Shown in pieces: positions 9,871 to 19,274 of a stretch of DNA of 39,860 nucleotides. Position 1 is the stretch's first letter, and the number at the start of each line of letters is the position of its first letter. The stretch spans positions 1 to 39,860 of the forward strand of contig MWYU01000677.1 of the NCBI GenBank assembly GCA_002050375.1, written 5' to 3'. The notes below the pieces were generated by a model. It was not told the origin of the DNA. It saw only the letters and a program-made list of their open reading frames with translations, and made no database searches. Source of the stretch: Chitinophagales bacterium 62-2. GTDB lineage: Bacteria; Bacteroidota; Bacteroidia; Chitinophagales; Chitinophagaceae. Made by a program: the position numbers and the translations under genes.

Positions 9871-11472
9871 ATGAAAAAAATAGAAAGAATTATCAAAAGT
9901 TTGAAAATTGAAAGGCGCCCATTCAATGAATTGCTCAACCGTGAAAATCGGAAGCCCTGGCTTATTGATCATCTATTATACTTTTTTAGGCAAGAGACTT
10001 GCTTTAGATTTATCCTCTGCTGCTTCCCCGTATTGCTTTTCAGTAGCGTGGTAACGAATGCACAAACTACATCCCAGGCAACCGGGTCAAAACCAGGCAA
10101 AATTTTTAAAGCAGGTGCATCCACGGGCAACATAACTCCACCACTTGGTCAAGGCATCGTCGGCAATTTTGGAACGCCCCCGCCGGCCATGCACATTCAC
10201 GATCAATTGCATGTGCGTTCCATTGTGTTGGATGATGGCGAGACGCGTTTGGTGTTTGTGGTCGTTGACAATGTAGGAGTCACCCAGGAAGTATTTGATG
10301 AGGCAAAGCGGTTGATAAACGCAGCTACAGGTTTACCAAAAGAAAATGTACTTACTTCATCTACACATACTCATTCAGCAACAAGCGCAGGAGGATCAGG
10401 CGATAAAAGAAGAGGTTACAATAAGGGAGGCCCTTTAGATGAATACCAATCCTTTCTTGCCCGGCGAATTTCTGATGGTGTACAGGTCGCCATTAATAAC
10501 CTTCAACCCGCACGTATTGGCTGGGGAGTTGGCAATGTTCCGCAACACCTGTTTAATCGTCGCTGGAAAATGAAACCCGGTAGCCCTGTACCAAATCCCT
10601 TTGGCGGGCAGGATAAAGTGATGATGAATCCGGGAGTAGGCAATCCAAATCTTCTTGAACCTGCCGGGCCTACTGATCCACAGGTGTCTTTTCTGTCAGT
10701 GCAATCACTCGAAGGCAAGCCAATAGCCTTGCTTGGAAATTATTCGTTGCATTATGTTGGAGGTGTTCCAAAGAATGATATTTCGGCTGATTATTTTGCT
10801 GTGTTTGCTGATCGCATCCAGGAGTTGCTGAAGGCGGATAGACAAGATCCACCCTTTGTCGCCATCATGTCTAACGGTACCTCGGGCGATGTGAATAACA
10901 TCAATTTTCGTGGTCCTGCTGAAAAACTTGCGCCTTACGAAAAAATGCGCATTGTTGCCAATGATGTGGCGCAGGAAGTTTTACGGGTTTATAAAACTAT
11001 ACAACATAAAGATTGGGTTCGTTTGCAGGCAGCACAATCTCTGCTTACCCTTCAGGTGCGAAAGCCAACACCGGAAATGATTACATATGCTAATAAGATA
11101 CTGGCAAAACCTGAAAATGACACGCCTTATCAAAAGAATGAGAGAGCTTATGCTGACCGAACATTACAATTGCATAAAGAGTGGCCGGATAAGATCGATA
11201 TAATTTTGCAAGCCTTCAACATTGGCGGCCTTGGTATAGCAGCTATTCCATTCGAAACTTTTACACAAACGGGCCTTGACATAAAAGCAAAAAGTCCGTT
11301 TAAACCCACATTCACTATTGAATTGGCAAACGGCAATTTTGGTTACCTGCCAACACCTGAACAACATTTATTAGGCGGATATGAAACCTGGCTCGGAACT
11401 AATAAAGTAGAGACTAACGCCTCGGAGAAAATTGTGAAAGAACTGCTTACGCTCTTTTCCGGATTTAAATAA
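9871..11472 (+). CDS. Neutral/alkaline ceramidase-family (PF04734-like) exported protein, paralogue 3
   Basis: Hydrophobic N-terminal segment ending VVTNAQ; FKAGASTGNITPPLGQGIVGN; SSTHTHSAT; NYSLHYVGG; SNGTSGDVNNIN; ELANGNFGYLPTPEQHLLGGYE. Confidence 0.85.
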   Translation: MKKIERIIKSLKIERRPFNELLNRENRKPWLIDHLLYFFRQETCFRFILCCFPVLLFSSVVTNAQTTSQATGSKPGKIFKAGASTGNITPPLGQGIVGNFGTPPPAMHIHDQLHVRSIVLDDGETRLVFVVVDNVGVTQEVFDEAKRLINAATGLPKENVLTSSTHTHSATSAGGSGDKRRGYNKGGPLDEYQSFLARRISDGVQVAINNLQPARIGWGVGNVPQHLFNRRWKMKPGSPVPNPFGGQDKVMMNPGVGNPNLLEPAGPTDPQVSFLSVQSLEGKPIALLGNYSLHYVGGVPKNDISADYFAVFADRIQELLKADRQDPPFVAIMSNGTSGDVNNINFRGPAEKLAPYEKMRIVANDVAQEVLRVYKTIQHKDWVRLQAAQSLLTLQVRKPTPEMITYANKILAKPENDTPYQKNERAYADRTLQLHKEWPDKIDIILQAFNIGGLGIAAIPFETFTQTGLDIKAKSPFKPTFTIELANGNFGYLPTPEQHLLGGYETWLGTNKVETNASEKIVKELLTLFSGFK

Positions 11473-11483
11473 CTTCTTACTTC

Positions 11484-11499
11484 AACAACTTAGGTTGTT
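11484..11499 (+). terminator. Small hairpin 12 bp after the paralogue 3 stop codon (possible weak terminator or RNA 3' end)
   Basis: AACAAC-TTAG-GTTGTT, perfect 6-bp stem with 4-nt loop; no T-tract. Confidence 0.25.
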
Positions 11500-11626
11500 A
11501 TGAAAGATTGTATTATAAATGTAAATGAAAGTTACAGCAATTGAAATCGGTAAGATATATTTTTGTTATAGAAGGGTGGATAGACACCTTTTACGAATCT
11601 CATTATTATTGAGAATTAAGAAACTT

Positions 11627-11648
11627 CTGCTTTATCAATATAAAGCAG
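11627..11648 (+). promoter_or_regulatory. Hairpin in the leader upstream of the RidA gene
   Basis: CTGCTTTAT-CAAT-ATAAAGCAG, perfect 9-bp inverted repeat with 4-nt loop, about 50 bp before the ATG at 11701; no T-tract. Confidence 0.35.
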
Positions 11649-11700
11649 GTTGAGTAATTCTTAAAAATTATTAATGCTTATATCAACACTGCTTAATAAC

Positions 11701-12084
11701 ATGAACAAAAAACAAGTAAACCACCCCGATCGTGATCCTGATTTTTCAACCGGCGCATATTCTGATGGAGTTATTGTTGATGGATTTCTTTATGTAAGTG
11801 GCCAGGCAGCAGTAGATTTTAAAACGTCGAAATTTGTATTAGGTACCATTGAAGAAGAAACTCATCTCACTTTAAAAAATATTCAATCAATTATAGAAGC
11901 TGCCGGTGGAACAATGGACCAGGTAATTAAATGTACTGTTCACCTCGCTGACATTAATGACTTCGATAGATATAACGCTGTTTACGCCAAATACTTTACC
12001 GGAATAAAACCCACCCGAACAACGGTTCAATCTGTATTAGCAGAGAAGTTGAAAGTAGAAATAGACTGTATAGTAAAACTTTAA
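11701..12084 (+). CDS. RidA/YjgF/UK114-family protein (probable enamine/imine deaminase)
   Basis: ORF listed from 11674; likely start ATG 11701 (MNKKQVNHPDRD). FSTGAYSDGVIVDGFLYVSGQ; conserved Arg in KPTRTTVQSVLAEKLKVEID. Confidence 0.88.
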   Translation: MNKKQVNHPDRDPDFSTGAYSDGVIVDGFLYVSGQAAVDFKTSKFVLGTIEEETHLTLKNIQSIIEAAGGTMDQVIKCTVHLADINDFDRYNAVYAKYFTGIKPTRTTVQSVLAEKLKVEIDCIVKL

Positions 12085-12106
12085 TACTGACCCGTTAAAT
12101 AACCAA

Positions 12107-13081
12107 ATGCAAAATACAGATAATGCAAAAGATGTAATTGTTGGAGTTGTAGGACTTGGTCTGATGGGCAGCAGTATTATAGCGTCCTTTTTAATTGCAG
12201 GGCATCAGGTGATTGCAGTAGCGCCTCTTCCGCAAGATTTGCCTGAAGCTTACCAACGAATATATAAGCAATTAGTACATGGCGATCACTCGGGCTTATT
12301 ATCCAAACCAATTGATAGTTACATAAGCCAGGTAATAATTTCTGATGACTACTCGTTGTTACAAAATTGTGGTTTGGTTATGGAGTGTGTGATAGAAAAT
12401 ATTGAGATAAAAGAAAGTGTATTTAATAAAATTGCTTGTGCTGTTAGTAAAGATGCTATTATCGCCAGTAATACTTCTGCAATTCCAATAAGCACATTAC
12501 AAAAACTGGTACCTAATCCTAAACGCTTTTTAGGCATACATTGGGCAGAGCCAGCTTACATGACACGTTTTCTTGAAGTTACCTGCGGAGAAGATACAGA
12601 TATAGCCTATGCCGAATGGGTTGTTGAACTTGCCGGTTTATGGGGTAAAGAACCCACGCTTCTAAAAAAAGACATCAGGGGCTTTATTACAAATCGTTTA
12701 ATGTATGCGGTTTACCGTGAAGGTCTTGCACTTGTTGAAAACGGTGATGTAACAATGGAAGATGCGGATAAGGCTTTCCGTTATGATGCCGGATCATGGA
12801 TGACCTTGATGGGTATTTTCAGGAGAATGGATTTCTTAGGGCTACAGGATAGCTTAGTAGCGTGGAACGCTATTTATCCAAAATTAAGTAATAGCGAAAC
12901 TGTTCCGGGTGTAATGCAGGAAATGGTTGATAAGCAGGCCCGGGGTATTCATAACCAGAAAGGACTTTACCCATACACTGCCGAAGAAGCTGAACAATGG
13001 GAAAAAGCTTATACCCAATTCAATGAAGATATTTTTAAGTTAGCCGCCCAATATCCGTCTCCTGTTACAGAGGTAAAATAA
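12107..13081 (+). CDS. 3-hydroxyacyl-CoA dehydrogenase family protein (NAD-binding, intact motifs)
   Basis: GVVGLGLMGSSI Rossmann glycine motif; SNTSAIPISTL; GIHWAEPAYMTRFLEV (catalytic His); GFITNRLMYAVYREGLALVENG (Asn). Confidence 0.88.
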   Translation: MQNTDNAKDVIVGVVGLGLMGSSIIASFLIAGHQVIAVAPLPQDLPEAYQRIYKQLVHGDHSGLLSKPIDSYISQVIISDDYSLLQNCGLVMECVIENIEIKESVFNKIACAVSKDAIIASNTSAIPISTLQKLVPNPKRFLGIHWAEPAYMTRFLEVTCGEDTDIAYAEWVVELAGLWGKEPTLLKKDIRGFITNRLMYAVYREGLALVENGDVTMEDADKAFRYDAGSWMTLMGIFRRMDFLGLQDSLVAWNAIYPKLSNSETVPGVMQEMVDKQARGIHNQKGLYPYTAEEAEQWEKAYTQFNEDIFKLAAQYPSPVTEVK

Positions 13082-13091
13082 AATGTAAAGT

Positions 13092-14399
13092 ATGTCCAGG
13101 TCTAAATCTTATGTGTACCCAATGATCATTCTTGGAATACTATTTTTTGTATTCGGGTTCATCACCTGGGTCAATGGTATTCTGATACCTTACTTTCAAA
13201 TTTGTTTGGAGTTAAGTAATACTGAAGCGTTTATGGTTGCTTCTGCTTCTTATGCTGCGTATTTTTTTATGGCAATTCCATCGGCATGGGTACTTAAATA
13301 TACCGGCTACAAAAAAGGGATGGTACTTGGTTTAGTGGTTATGGCAATAGGAACTGTCTTATTTATTCCCGCTGCTTATACAAGAACTTACCCGGTATTT
13401 CTTACAGGGCTTTTTATTACAGGAACGGGATTGGCATTGCTTCAAACAGCAGCTAATCCTTATGTAGCTATTGTTGGCCCGGTTGAAGCTACGGCTCAAC
13501 GGATTGGCTTTATGGGGTTATCAAACAAAATCGCCGGCATAGCAAGCCAGCGTATACTTGGAGCAATATTTCTGCTGAATGCCGACAGTATTATTGCAAG
13601 CATTACCAACGTTAGTGCAGCAGAAAGAGCACGTATTCTTGACGAATATGTTCTAAAAGTTATTAATCCATATCTCGTAATAACAGGAATACTTTTATTA
13701 CTTGCAGTGATGATCTTCTTTTCGAAGATGCCCGAAATAAATGAAAGCGAACGTGCTTTAGATGATGGTACTGTTGTAAAAAAATCACCTAAATCGAGTG
13801 TACTTCAATATCCATATTTAGTGCTCGGTGTAATAGCACTATTTGTTTCGGCAGCTTGTGAAGTAATACCAATTGATGGGATCATTGTTTATAGTCGCTC
13901 GTTAGGAATACCATTGTCGCAAGCCAGGCACTTTTCAGAATATACGCTTTACGCTATGTTGTTTGGCTACTTAGCCAGTATTATACTTATACCAAAATAC
14001 CTGTCTCAACAAAGTGCATTAATGGTTTGTGCTGTAATAGGTATAGGGCTTACTATAGGCGCTTACTTAAGCAATGGCATGTTTTCCATTTATTGTTTAA
14101 TTCTTATGGGTTTTGGTGCAGCATGGCTTTGGGGCACTATTTGGGGATTAGCAATACGCGATTTAGGTAAGCATACTAAAATGGGCGCGGCACTGCTGCT
14201 AATGTCGGTTGTTGGCGGTGGTATATTTCCGGTAATTTTTGGAAGGTTGATTGATTTAAACCCGGCCTATTCTCAAACCGCTGTACTCATGTTAATACCA
14301 TGTTTCTTATACTTGTTCTTTTATGGTATGTGGGGCCATAAAATAAACAGTTGGAAGTTAGCACCTGCCGCCGAACCAGCGGTTGGAATTATTAAATAA
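13092..14399 (+). CDS. FucP-type sugar/MFS transporter
   Basis: Multiple hydrophobic helices; FGFITWVNGILIPYFQICLELSNTEAFMVASASYAAYFFMAIPSAW; GTGLALLQTAANPYVA. Confidence 0.88.
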   Translation: MSRSKSYVYPMIILGILFFVFGFITWVNGILIPYFQICLELSNTEAFMVASASYAAYFFMAIPSAWVLKYTGYKKGMVLGLVVMAIGTVLFIPAAYTRTYPVFLTGLFITGTGLALLQTAANPYVAIVGPVEATAQRIGFMGLSNKIAGIASQRILGAIFLLNADSIIASITNVSAAERARILDEYVLKVINPYLVITGILLLLAVMIFFSKMPEINESERALDDGTVVKKSPKSSVLQYPYLVLGVIALFVSAACEVIPIDGIIVYSRSLGIPLSQARHFSEYTLYAMLFGYLASIILIPKYLSQQSALMVCAVIGIGLTIGAYLSNGMFSIYCLILMGFGAAWLWGTIWGLAIRDLGKHTKMGAALLLMSVVGGGIFPVIFGRLIDLNPAYSQTAVLMLIPCFLYLFFYGMWGHKINSWKLAPAAEPAVGIIK

Positions 14400-14412
14400 T
14401 CAGCTTGTAACA

Positions 14413-15717
14413 ATGGAAGGTATTACTTATACAAAATCAGCAGACTTACTTGAGAGATCAAAGAAAGTATTGGCAGGCGGTGTTTCATCAGAGTTTAGAA
14501 AATATAATCATCCTCATGCTATATTTTATACGCACGGTAAAGGCAGCAGGATATATGATGTGGATGGCAATGAATACCTTGATTTTACTTTAAGTCAGGG
14601 ACCCTTAATTCTGGGTCATTCTCATCCTTCTGTTTTAAAAGCTATTAATGAATATTCTGAACACGGTCAGCTTTTTGCAGGTCAGCATATTAAGGAAGTT
14701 GAGTTGGCAGAAAGGTTAAATAAGCATATTCCTTCTGCTGAAGTGATGAGATTTTGTTTAGATGGATCAGAGGCAGTACATACTGCATTCAGAGTGGCAA
14801 GAGCAAAAACAGGCAAGAAGAAATTCCTTCGTTTTGAAGGGCATTATCATGGATGGTTAGACAATGTAAGCTGGGGTTATTCAGGCCCTTCTGCCGAAGC
14901 TTTAGGTTCAGAAGAAAACCCGAATGTTTTTCCGTGGAGTGAAGGATTACCGGAAACTGCAAAAGAAGAGTTTATTGTAATTCCATGGAACGATCTTGAT
15001 TTGGTGAGGAAAACAGTTGCCCAAAAACATGAAGAAATTGCAGCTATTATTACAGAACCTATCATGTGTAATAACAGTTGCATTCAACCTAAAGAAGGTT
15101 ATTTGCAAGGACTAAGAGACATCTGCAATGAATATGAAATAGCTTTAATTTTCGATGAAGTTATTACCGGTTTTAGAGTAGGGCTTGGTGGTGCACAAAC
15201 ATTATATGGTATTGTTCCTGATCTTGCAATTTTCGCTAAAGCATTGGCAAGCGGTTACCCTATAAGCGCCATTGTAGGTAAGAAAGAATGGATGAACATG
15301 ATTATTGAGGCAAAGGTTATTCATGCCGGTACAATGAATGCCGGTAATGCTCCTGTAGCAGCAGCTTTAGCAACTCTTGATGTATTAGAAACAGAACAAC
15401 CCCACGATCGTATGTATAATCTTGGTAAAAAATTGATGGCCGGTTTACAACAAGCTGCAAGGGAAACCAATCAAAACTTATTGGTACAAGGTTTAGGCCC
15501 CATGTTCCATACTGGATTTACTGAACTTAAAAGTGTAAATAATTACCGGGACGCATTTAGTTATGATAAGACCAAATTAGGCAAACTGATTTCCGGTTTA
15601 CATAACAGAGGCATCAGAGTTATTGGACGTGGTTTATGGTACATAAGCGCTGCACATACAGAAGCAGATATTGATCATGCAATTGAAACTTCCAAAGAAG
15701 TATTATCAGGTATTTAA
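14413..15717 (+). CDS. Class III PLP aminotransferase, glutamate-1-semialdehyde aminomutase-like
   Basis: ORF listed from 14383; ATG 14413 (MEGITYTKS) sits 13 bp after the upstream stop. DVDGNEYLDFTLSQGPLILGHSHP; LIFDEVITGFR; FAKALASGYPISAIVG (PLP lysine context). Confidence 0.88.
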   Translation: MEGITYTKSADLLERSKKVLAGGVSSEFRKYNHPHAIFYTHGKGSRIYDVDGNEYLDFTLSQGPLILGHSHPSVLKAINEYSEHGQLFAGQHIKEVELAERLNKHIPSAEVMRFCLDGSEAVHTAFRVARAKTGKKKFLRFEGHYHGWLDNVSWGYSGPSAEALGSEENPNVFPWSEGLPETAKEEFIVIPWNDLDLVRKTVAQKHEEIAAIITEPIMCNNSCIQPKEGYLQGLRDICNEYEIALIFDEVITGFRVGLGGAQTLYGIVPDLAIFAKALASGYPISAIVGKKEWMNMIIEAKVIHAGTMNAGNAPVAAALATLDVLETEQPHDRMYNLGKKLMAGLQQAARETNQNLLVQGLGPMFHTGFTELKSVNNYRDAFSYDKTKLGKLISGLHNRGIRVIGRGLWYISAAHTEADIDHAIETSKEVLSGI

Positions 15718-15742
15718 AGGTTTTATTTATAAAGTCGCTTTT

Positions 15743-16762
15743 ATGAAAAAGGTAGTGATAGGCAGGAACTCAATTTTAGTGAAAGGAGAGGATAAGTTGG
15801 CATTCAGTGTTACTGCTTGTTTATTGAAGGGGGGTTATAATGTAACGCTATATACAACCGATGTACAAAAAGCATTTGATTGTCTTAATATTCATAAACA
15901 TGACATTGAAAGTGTTTCTTCCTGTACGCTAAACTTAGACAACCTGAATATTGCAGATCGGTTTACTGCTTCTGATTATCATCTGGCTATTGCCGTAACA
16001 TCCGAAAATATTGTAGAAAAGCAATCAGTAATAAAAGAACTGGAACAGAAGCTAAGCAACAAAGTACTCATCGCAATTAATACAGAAAGTATTGCTTTAA
16101 GTGATCTACATACTGATGCTCAAAATCCGGAGAGAATAATTGGAGCTAATTGGGTAGAACCGGCCCATACTACCCTGTTTCTTGAAATTCTTTACAACGG
16201 CCCAGGTAATAAAAAGTATGCAGAGAAATTCTGTGATACTGCAAAATTGACTCTAAATAAAGACCCATATGCAGTTGAAAATTTTAGCATTCGCGCAAGG
16301 TTAATGACCGCTCTTATAAGAGAAGCAGGATACCTGATTCAAAACGGTTATGCTACTGTAGAAGACATTGACAGAGCTTGCCGCAACGACCCCGGTTATT
16401 ACATGTCTTTTGCTGGTAATTTCAGGTACATGGATCTGATGGGAACCAATTCTTATGGAATGGTGATGAAAGACCTAAACCGTGAATTGGGTAAAGATTC
16501 AGATATACCTGAATGTTTTAAAGAAATAATTAAAAAAGGTGGTTTAGGTATGCAGAATAACCATGGTTTCTATAATTATAATGATGGCGACACGGAGAAA
16601 TGGGATGCAGTTTTTAGAAAATTCAGTTACGAGATTCAAAACATAATAAACAAGTATCCCTTTAATTATAATGACAAGGTTGCAGAAATGACAGGAACTC
16701 CTGTAAATAAAAAAGAAGATCACCTTGCTTCGGAAATGCTGATTGAGGAGCTAAATGCTTAA
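15743..16762 (+). CDS. Degenerate 3-hydroxyacyl-CoA dehydrogenase-like protein (probable pseudoenzyme paralogue of 12107..13081)
   Basis: ORF listed from 15671; ATG 15743 (MKKVVIGRNS) lies after the upstream stop. Collinear with the 12107 product (NPERIIGANWVEPAHTTLFLEI, ALIREAGYLIQNGYATVEDIDRACRNDPG) but lacks glycine motif and key catalytic residues. Confidence 0.8.
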   Translation: MKKVVIGRNSILVKGEDKLAFSVTACLLKGGYNVTLYTTDVQKAFDCLNIHKHDIESVSSCTLNLDNLNIADRFTASDYHLAIAVTSENIVEKQSVIKELEQKLSNKVLIAINTESIALSDLHTDAQNPERIIGANWVEPAHTTLFLEILYNGPGNKKYAEKFCDTAKLTLNKDPYAVENFSIRARLMTALIREAGYLIQNGYATVEDIDRACRNDPGYYMSFAGNFRYMDLMGTNSYGMVMKDLNRELGKDSDIPECFKEIIKKGGLGMQNNHGFYNYNDGDTEKWDAVFRKFSYEIQNIINKYPFNYNDKVAEMTGTPVNKKEDHLASEMLIEELNA

Positions 16763-16765
16763 GAG

Positions 16766-17848
16766 ATGGCGAAACCTTTTATAATAGATGCTCACCTCGA
16801 TTTGGCTATGAATGCCATTGAATGGAACAGGGATCTTTCGCGCCCCCTGGATGAAATAAGGCAGCGTGAAATGAATATGAAAGATAAACCTGATCGTGGC
16901 AAAGGAACGGTTTGTCTACCTGAATTGCGTAAAGCCCGGATTGGTTTGGTTGTCGCAACACAATTAGCCAGATATACACCACCCGGCAGCTTACTTCCCG
17001 GATGGAACTCACCACAACAGGCGTGGGCAATGACACAGGCACAGTTAGCATGGTATCGTGAGATGGAAGCGCTGGGAGAAATGGTTCAAATAAGAAATAA
17101 GCAGGAACTTGATACACACTTAGCATTATGGGATAACCAGGAAGTTGCCGATGAAAAAAAGCCGGTTGGTTACATCCTAAGTTTAGAAGGAGCGGATTCT
17201 CTTGTTAATATATCCTATCTGCACCGGGCTTATGAATATGGATTACGAGCTATTGGCTTATCACATTTCGGACCCGGAAGATATGCGCCGGGAACGAAAA
17301 TGGAAGGACCAATTACTCCTTTAGGCCTGGAATTACTTAAGGAAATCAGTAAGTTAAATTTGATACTTGATGTAACTCATTTAACAGATGAAGGCTTTTA
17401 CCAGGCAATGAGTATTTATGAAGGACCAGTTTGGGCAAGCCATCATAACGTTAGAAAGATTGTACCTAATCAACGGCAACTGAATGATGACCAGATTAAG
17501 CAGTTGATCAACAGGGGAGCGGTAATAGGCGCCATGCTTGATTGCTGGGCAATGGATATACGTTTTATAGATAAAATCTCTGACCCCTGGCAACTCAATA
17601 TCCGTTTAGAAAATATTGTTGACCATTGGGATCATATCTGCCAGATAGCTGGTAACGCTAACCATGTCGCAATTGGCAGTGACTTAGATGGTATTTTCGG
17701 AACAGAGCAATCACCCTGGGATTTGAACTCTATTGCTGATCTTCAAAAATACCAGGACATATTAAGCAACCGCGGTTACAAACAAGAGGATATTGATAAA
17801 ATTTTTCATGGCAACTGGCTTAGGTTTATAAATGAAGCATGGAGTTAA
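16766..17848 (+). CDS. Peptidase family M19 (renal dipeptidase-like), no signal peptide
   Basis: DAHLDLAMN, SLEGADSL, DVTHLTDEGFYQAM, ASHHNVRKI, IGSDLDGIFG: all expected metal-ligand motifs present. Confidence 0.9.
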   Translation: MAKPFIIDAHLDLAMNAIEWNRDLSRPLDEIRQREMNMKDKPDRGKGTVCLPELRKARIGLVVATQLARYTPPGSLLPGWNSPQQAWAMTQAQLAWYREMEALGEMVQIRNKQELDTHLALWDNQEVADEKKPVGYILSLEGADSLVNISYLHRAYEYGLRAIGLSHFGPGRYAPGTKMEGPITPLGLELLKEISKLNLILDVTHLTDEGFYQAMSIYEGPVWASHHNVRKIVPNQRQLNDDQIKQLINRGAVIGAMLDCWAMDIRFIDKISDPWQLNIRLENIVDHWDHICQIAGNANHVAIGSDLDGIFGTEQSPWDLNSIADLQKYQDILSNRGYKQEDIDKIFHGNWLRFINEAWS

Positions 17849-17895
17849 TTGTTGCAATTATTATCCTATAGCATTATTTATTTTGTATAAAGTAT

Positions 17896-19263
17896 ATGAG
17901 CATAGAACCATTAAAAGCCGGTGCAGCAAAAGTTGACATAACTCCGCCTTTAGGTACTTTGATCAATGGAGATTTTGTTTCTCACTATGCCAGAAATATT
18001 CATGATACCTTGTTTGCAAAAGCATTAGTGCTGCAAAAAAAAGATGTTTCGCTTGCTATTGTAGTTGTTGATATCTGTTTGATGGATAAAGATTTTCTGG
18101 ATGGAGTTAAGATAGAAATAAACACTAAAACAGGAATAGCGAGTTCAAACATTCTTATTTCAGGTACGCATACACATGCCGCTGGTTCTATAACGAGTGT
18201 TCTTTTAGGTGCAGCCGACTTACCTTACCGGCAATCACTTTTTGGCCGGATTGTACAAGCTGTAGAAGATGCCCAGGCCAACATTAAACCAGCTAAAGCA
18301 GGTTTTGGTTCAGCAGATGCGCCTGAACATGTTTTGTGCAGGCGTTATTTTATGAAAGATGGTTTTGAAAAACCAAACCCCATAACAAAACAACAGGATG
18401 AGGTTAAAACAAATCCCTTTGGCGGAGAACATTTGATTGACAGACCTGCCGCTGACGTGGATACACAGGTAAGTTATTTGGCCGTTAAGGATTTGGAGGA
18501 TAATTGGATGAGCCTTTTGGCTAACTATTCCTTACACTATGTAGGCGATTGGGAAAATGGAACGATCAGCGCTGATTACTTTGGTGTTTTCTCATCCGAA
18601 CTTCAAAAGAAAATAGGAGCAGGTGAAAATTTTATAGGGATGATGAGTAACGGAACCAGCGGTGATGCTAATATCTGGGATTTTCAGAATCCTGATCGTT
18701 ATCCCAAAGGCTTCTTCGAAAAAAGTAAATTGATTGGAACTGATATTGCCGAAAAAGTAGCTAACTCAATTCAAAATATAAACTGGCAGACTGAACCGGA
18801 TTTAGCAGTTGAATATGTTGAGTTTACAATTGGCACACGCAAACCATCTTCAGAAGAATTGGAAGCTGCGAAAGAGATGGTTATGCAAACTGATTATTCC
18901 ACTTTTAAGATTACAGATGATAGGGCTTTAGATAAGTTATATGCACGTGAGCAAATACTTTTAAATGAATATCCCGACAAAGTGAAACTTCCGTTGCAGG
19001 TAATAAAAATTGGCAATGGAATGATAGGGGGAATGGGAGCAGAGTTCTTTGCTGAAACCGGGTTAAGACTAAAAGAGAAAAGTCCGGCTCAAAATTGTTT
19101 TACCATCACAATGGCAAACGGATTTCTTGGCTATGTACCGCCGGCCCATGAAATTGAAAGAGGCGGTTATGAGAGTTGGCGCAGCAGAAACAGCTTTCTT
19201 GAAAACAATGCTGAAGAAGCTATAAGGGATAAAATGCTAAGCTTAATGAATGATTTGAATTAA
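17896..19263 (+). CDS. Neutral/alkaline ceramidase-family (PF04734-like) protein, paralogue 4, no signal peptide (predicted cytoplasmic)
   Basis: MSIEPLKAGAAKVDITPPLGTLINGDF begins directly with the domain; SGTHTHAAG; NYSLHYVGDW; SNGTSGDANIWDF; FLGYVPPAHEIERGGYESW. Confidence 0.84.
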   Translation: MSIEPLKAGAAKVDITPPLGTLINGDFVSHYARNIHDTLFAKALVLQKKDVSLAIVVVDICLMDKDFLDGVKIEINTKTGIASSNILISGTHTHAAGSITSVLLGAADLPYRQSLFGRIVQAVEDAQANIKPAKAGFGSADAPEHVLCRRYFMKDGFEKPNPITKQQDEVKTNPFGGEHLIDRPAADVDTQVSYLAVKDLEDNWMSLLANYSLHYVGDWENGTISADYFGVFSSELQKKIGAGENFIGMMSNGTSGDANIWDFQNPDRYPKGFFEKSKLIGTDIAEKVANSIQNINWQTEPDLAVEYVEFTIGTRKPSSEELEAAKEMVMQTDYSTFKITDDRALDKLYAREQILLNEYPDKVKLPLQVIKIGNGMIGGMGAEFFAETGLRLKEKSPAQNCFTITMANGFLGYVPPAHEIERGGYESWRSRNSFLENNAEEAIRDKMLSLMNDLN

Positions 19264-19274
19264 ATAATAAGGTT

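Noticed and set aside
14413-15717. HemL (glutamate-1-semialdehyde aminomutase for haem synthesis)
   Set aside because: Sequence is GSAM-like, but the context is a catabolic operon with no haem genes, so only a class III aminotransferase is called.
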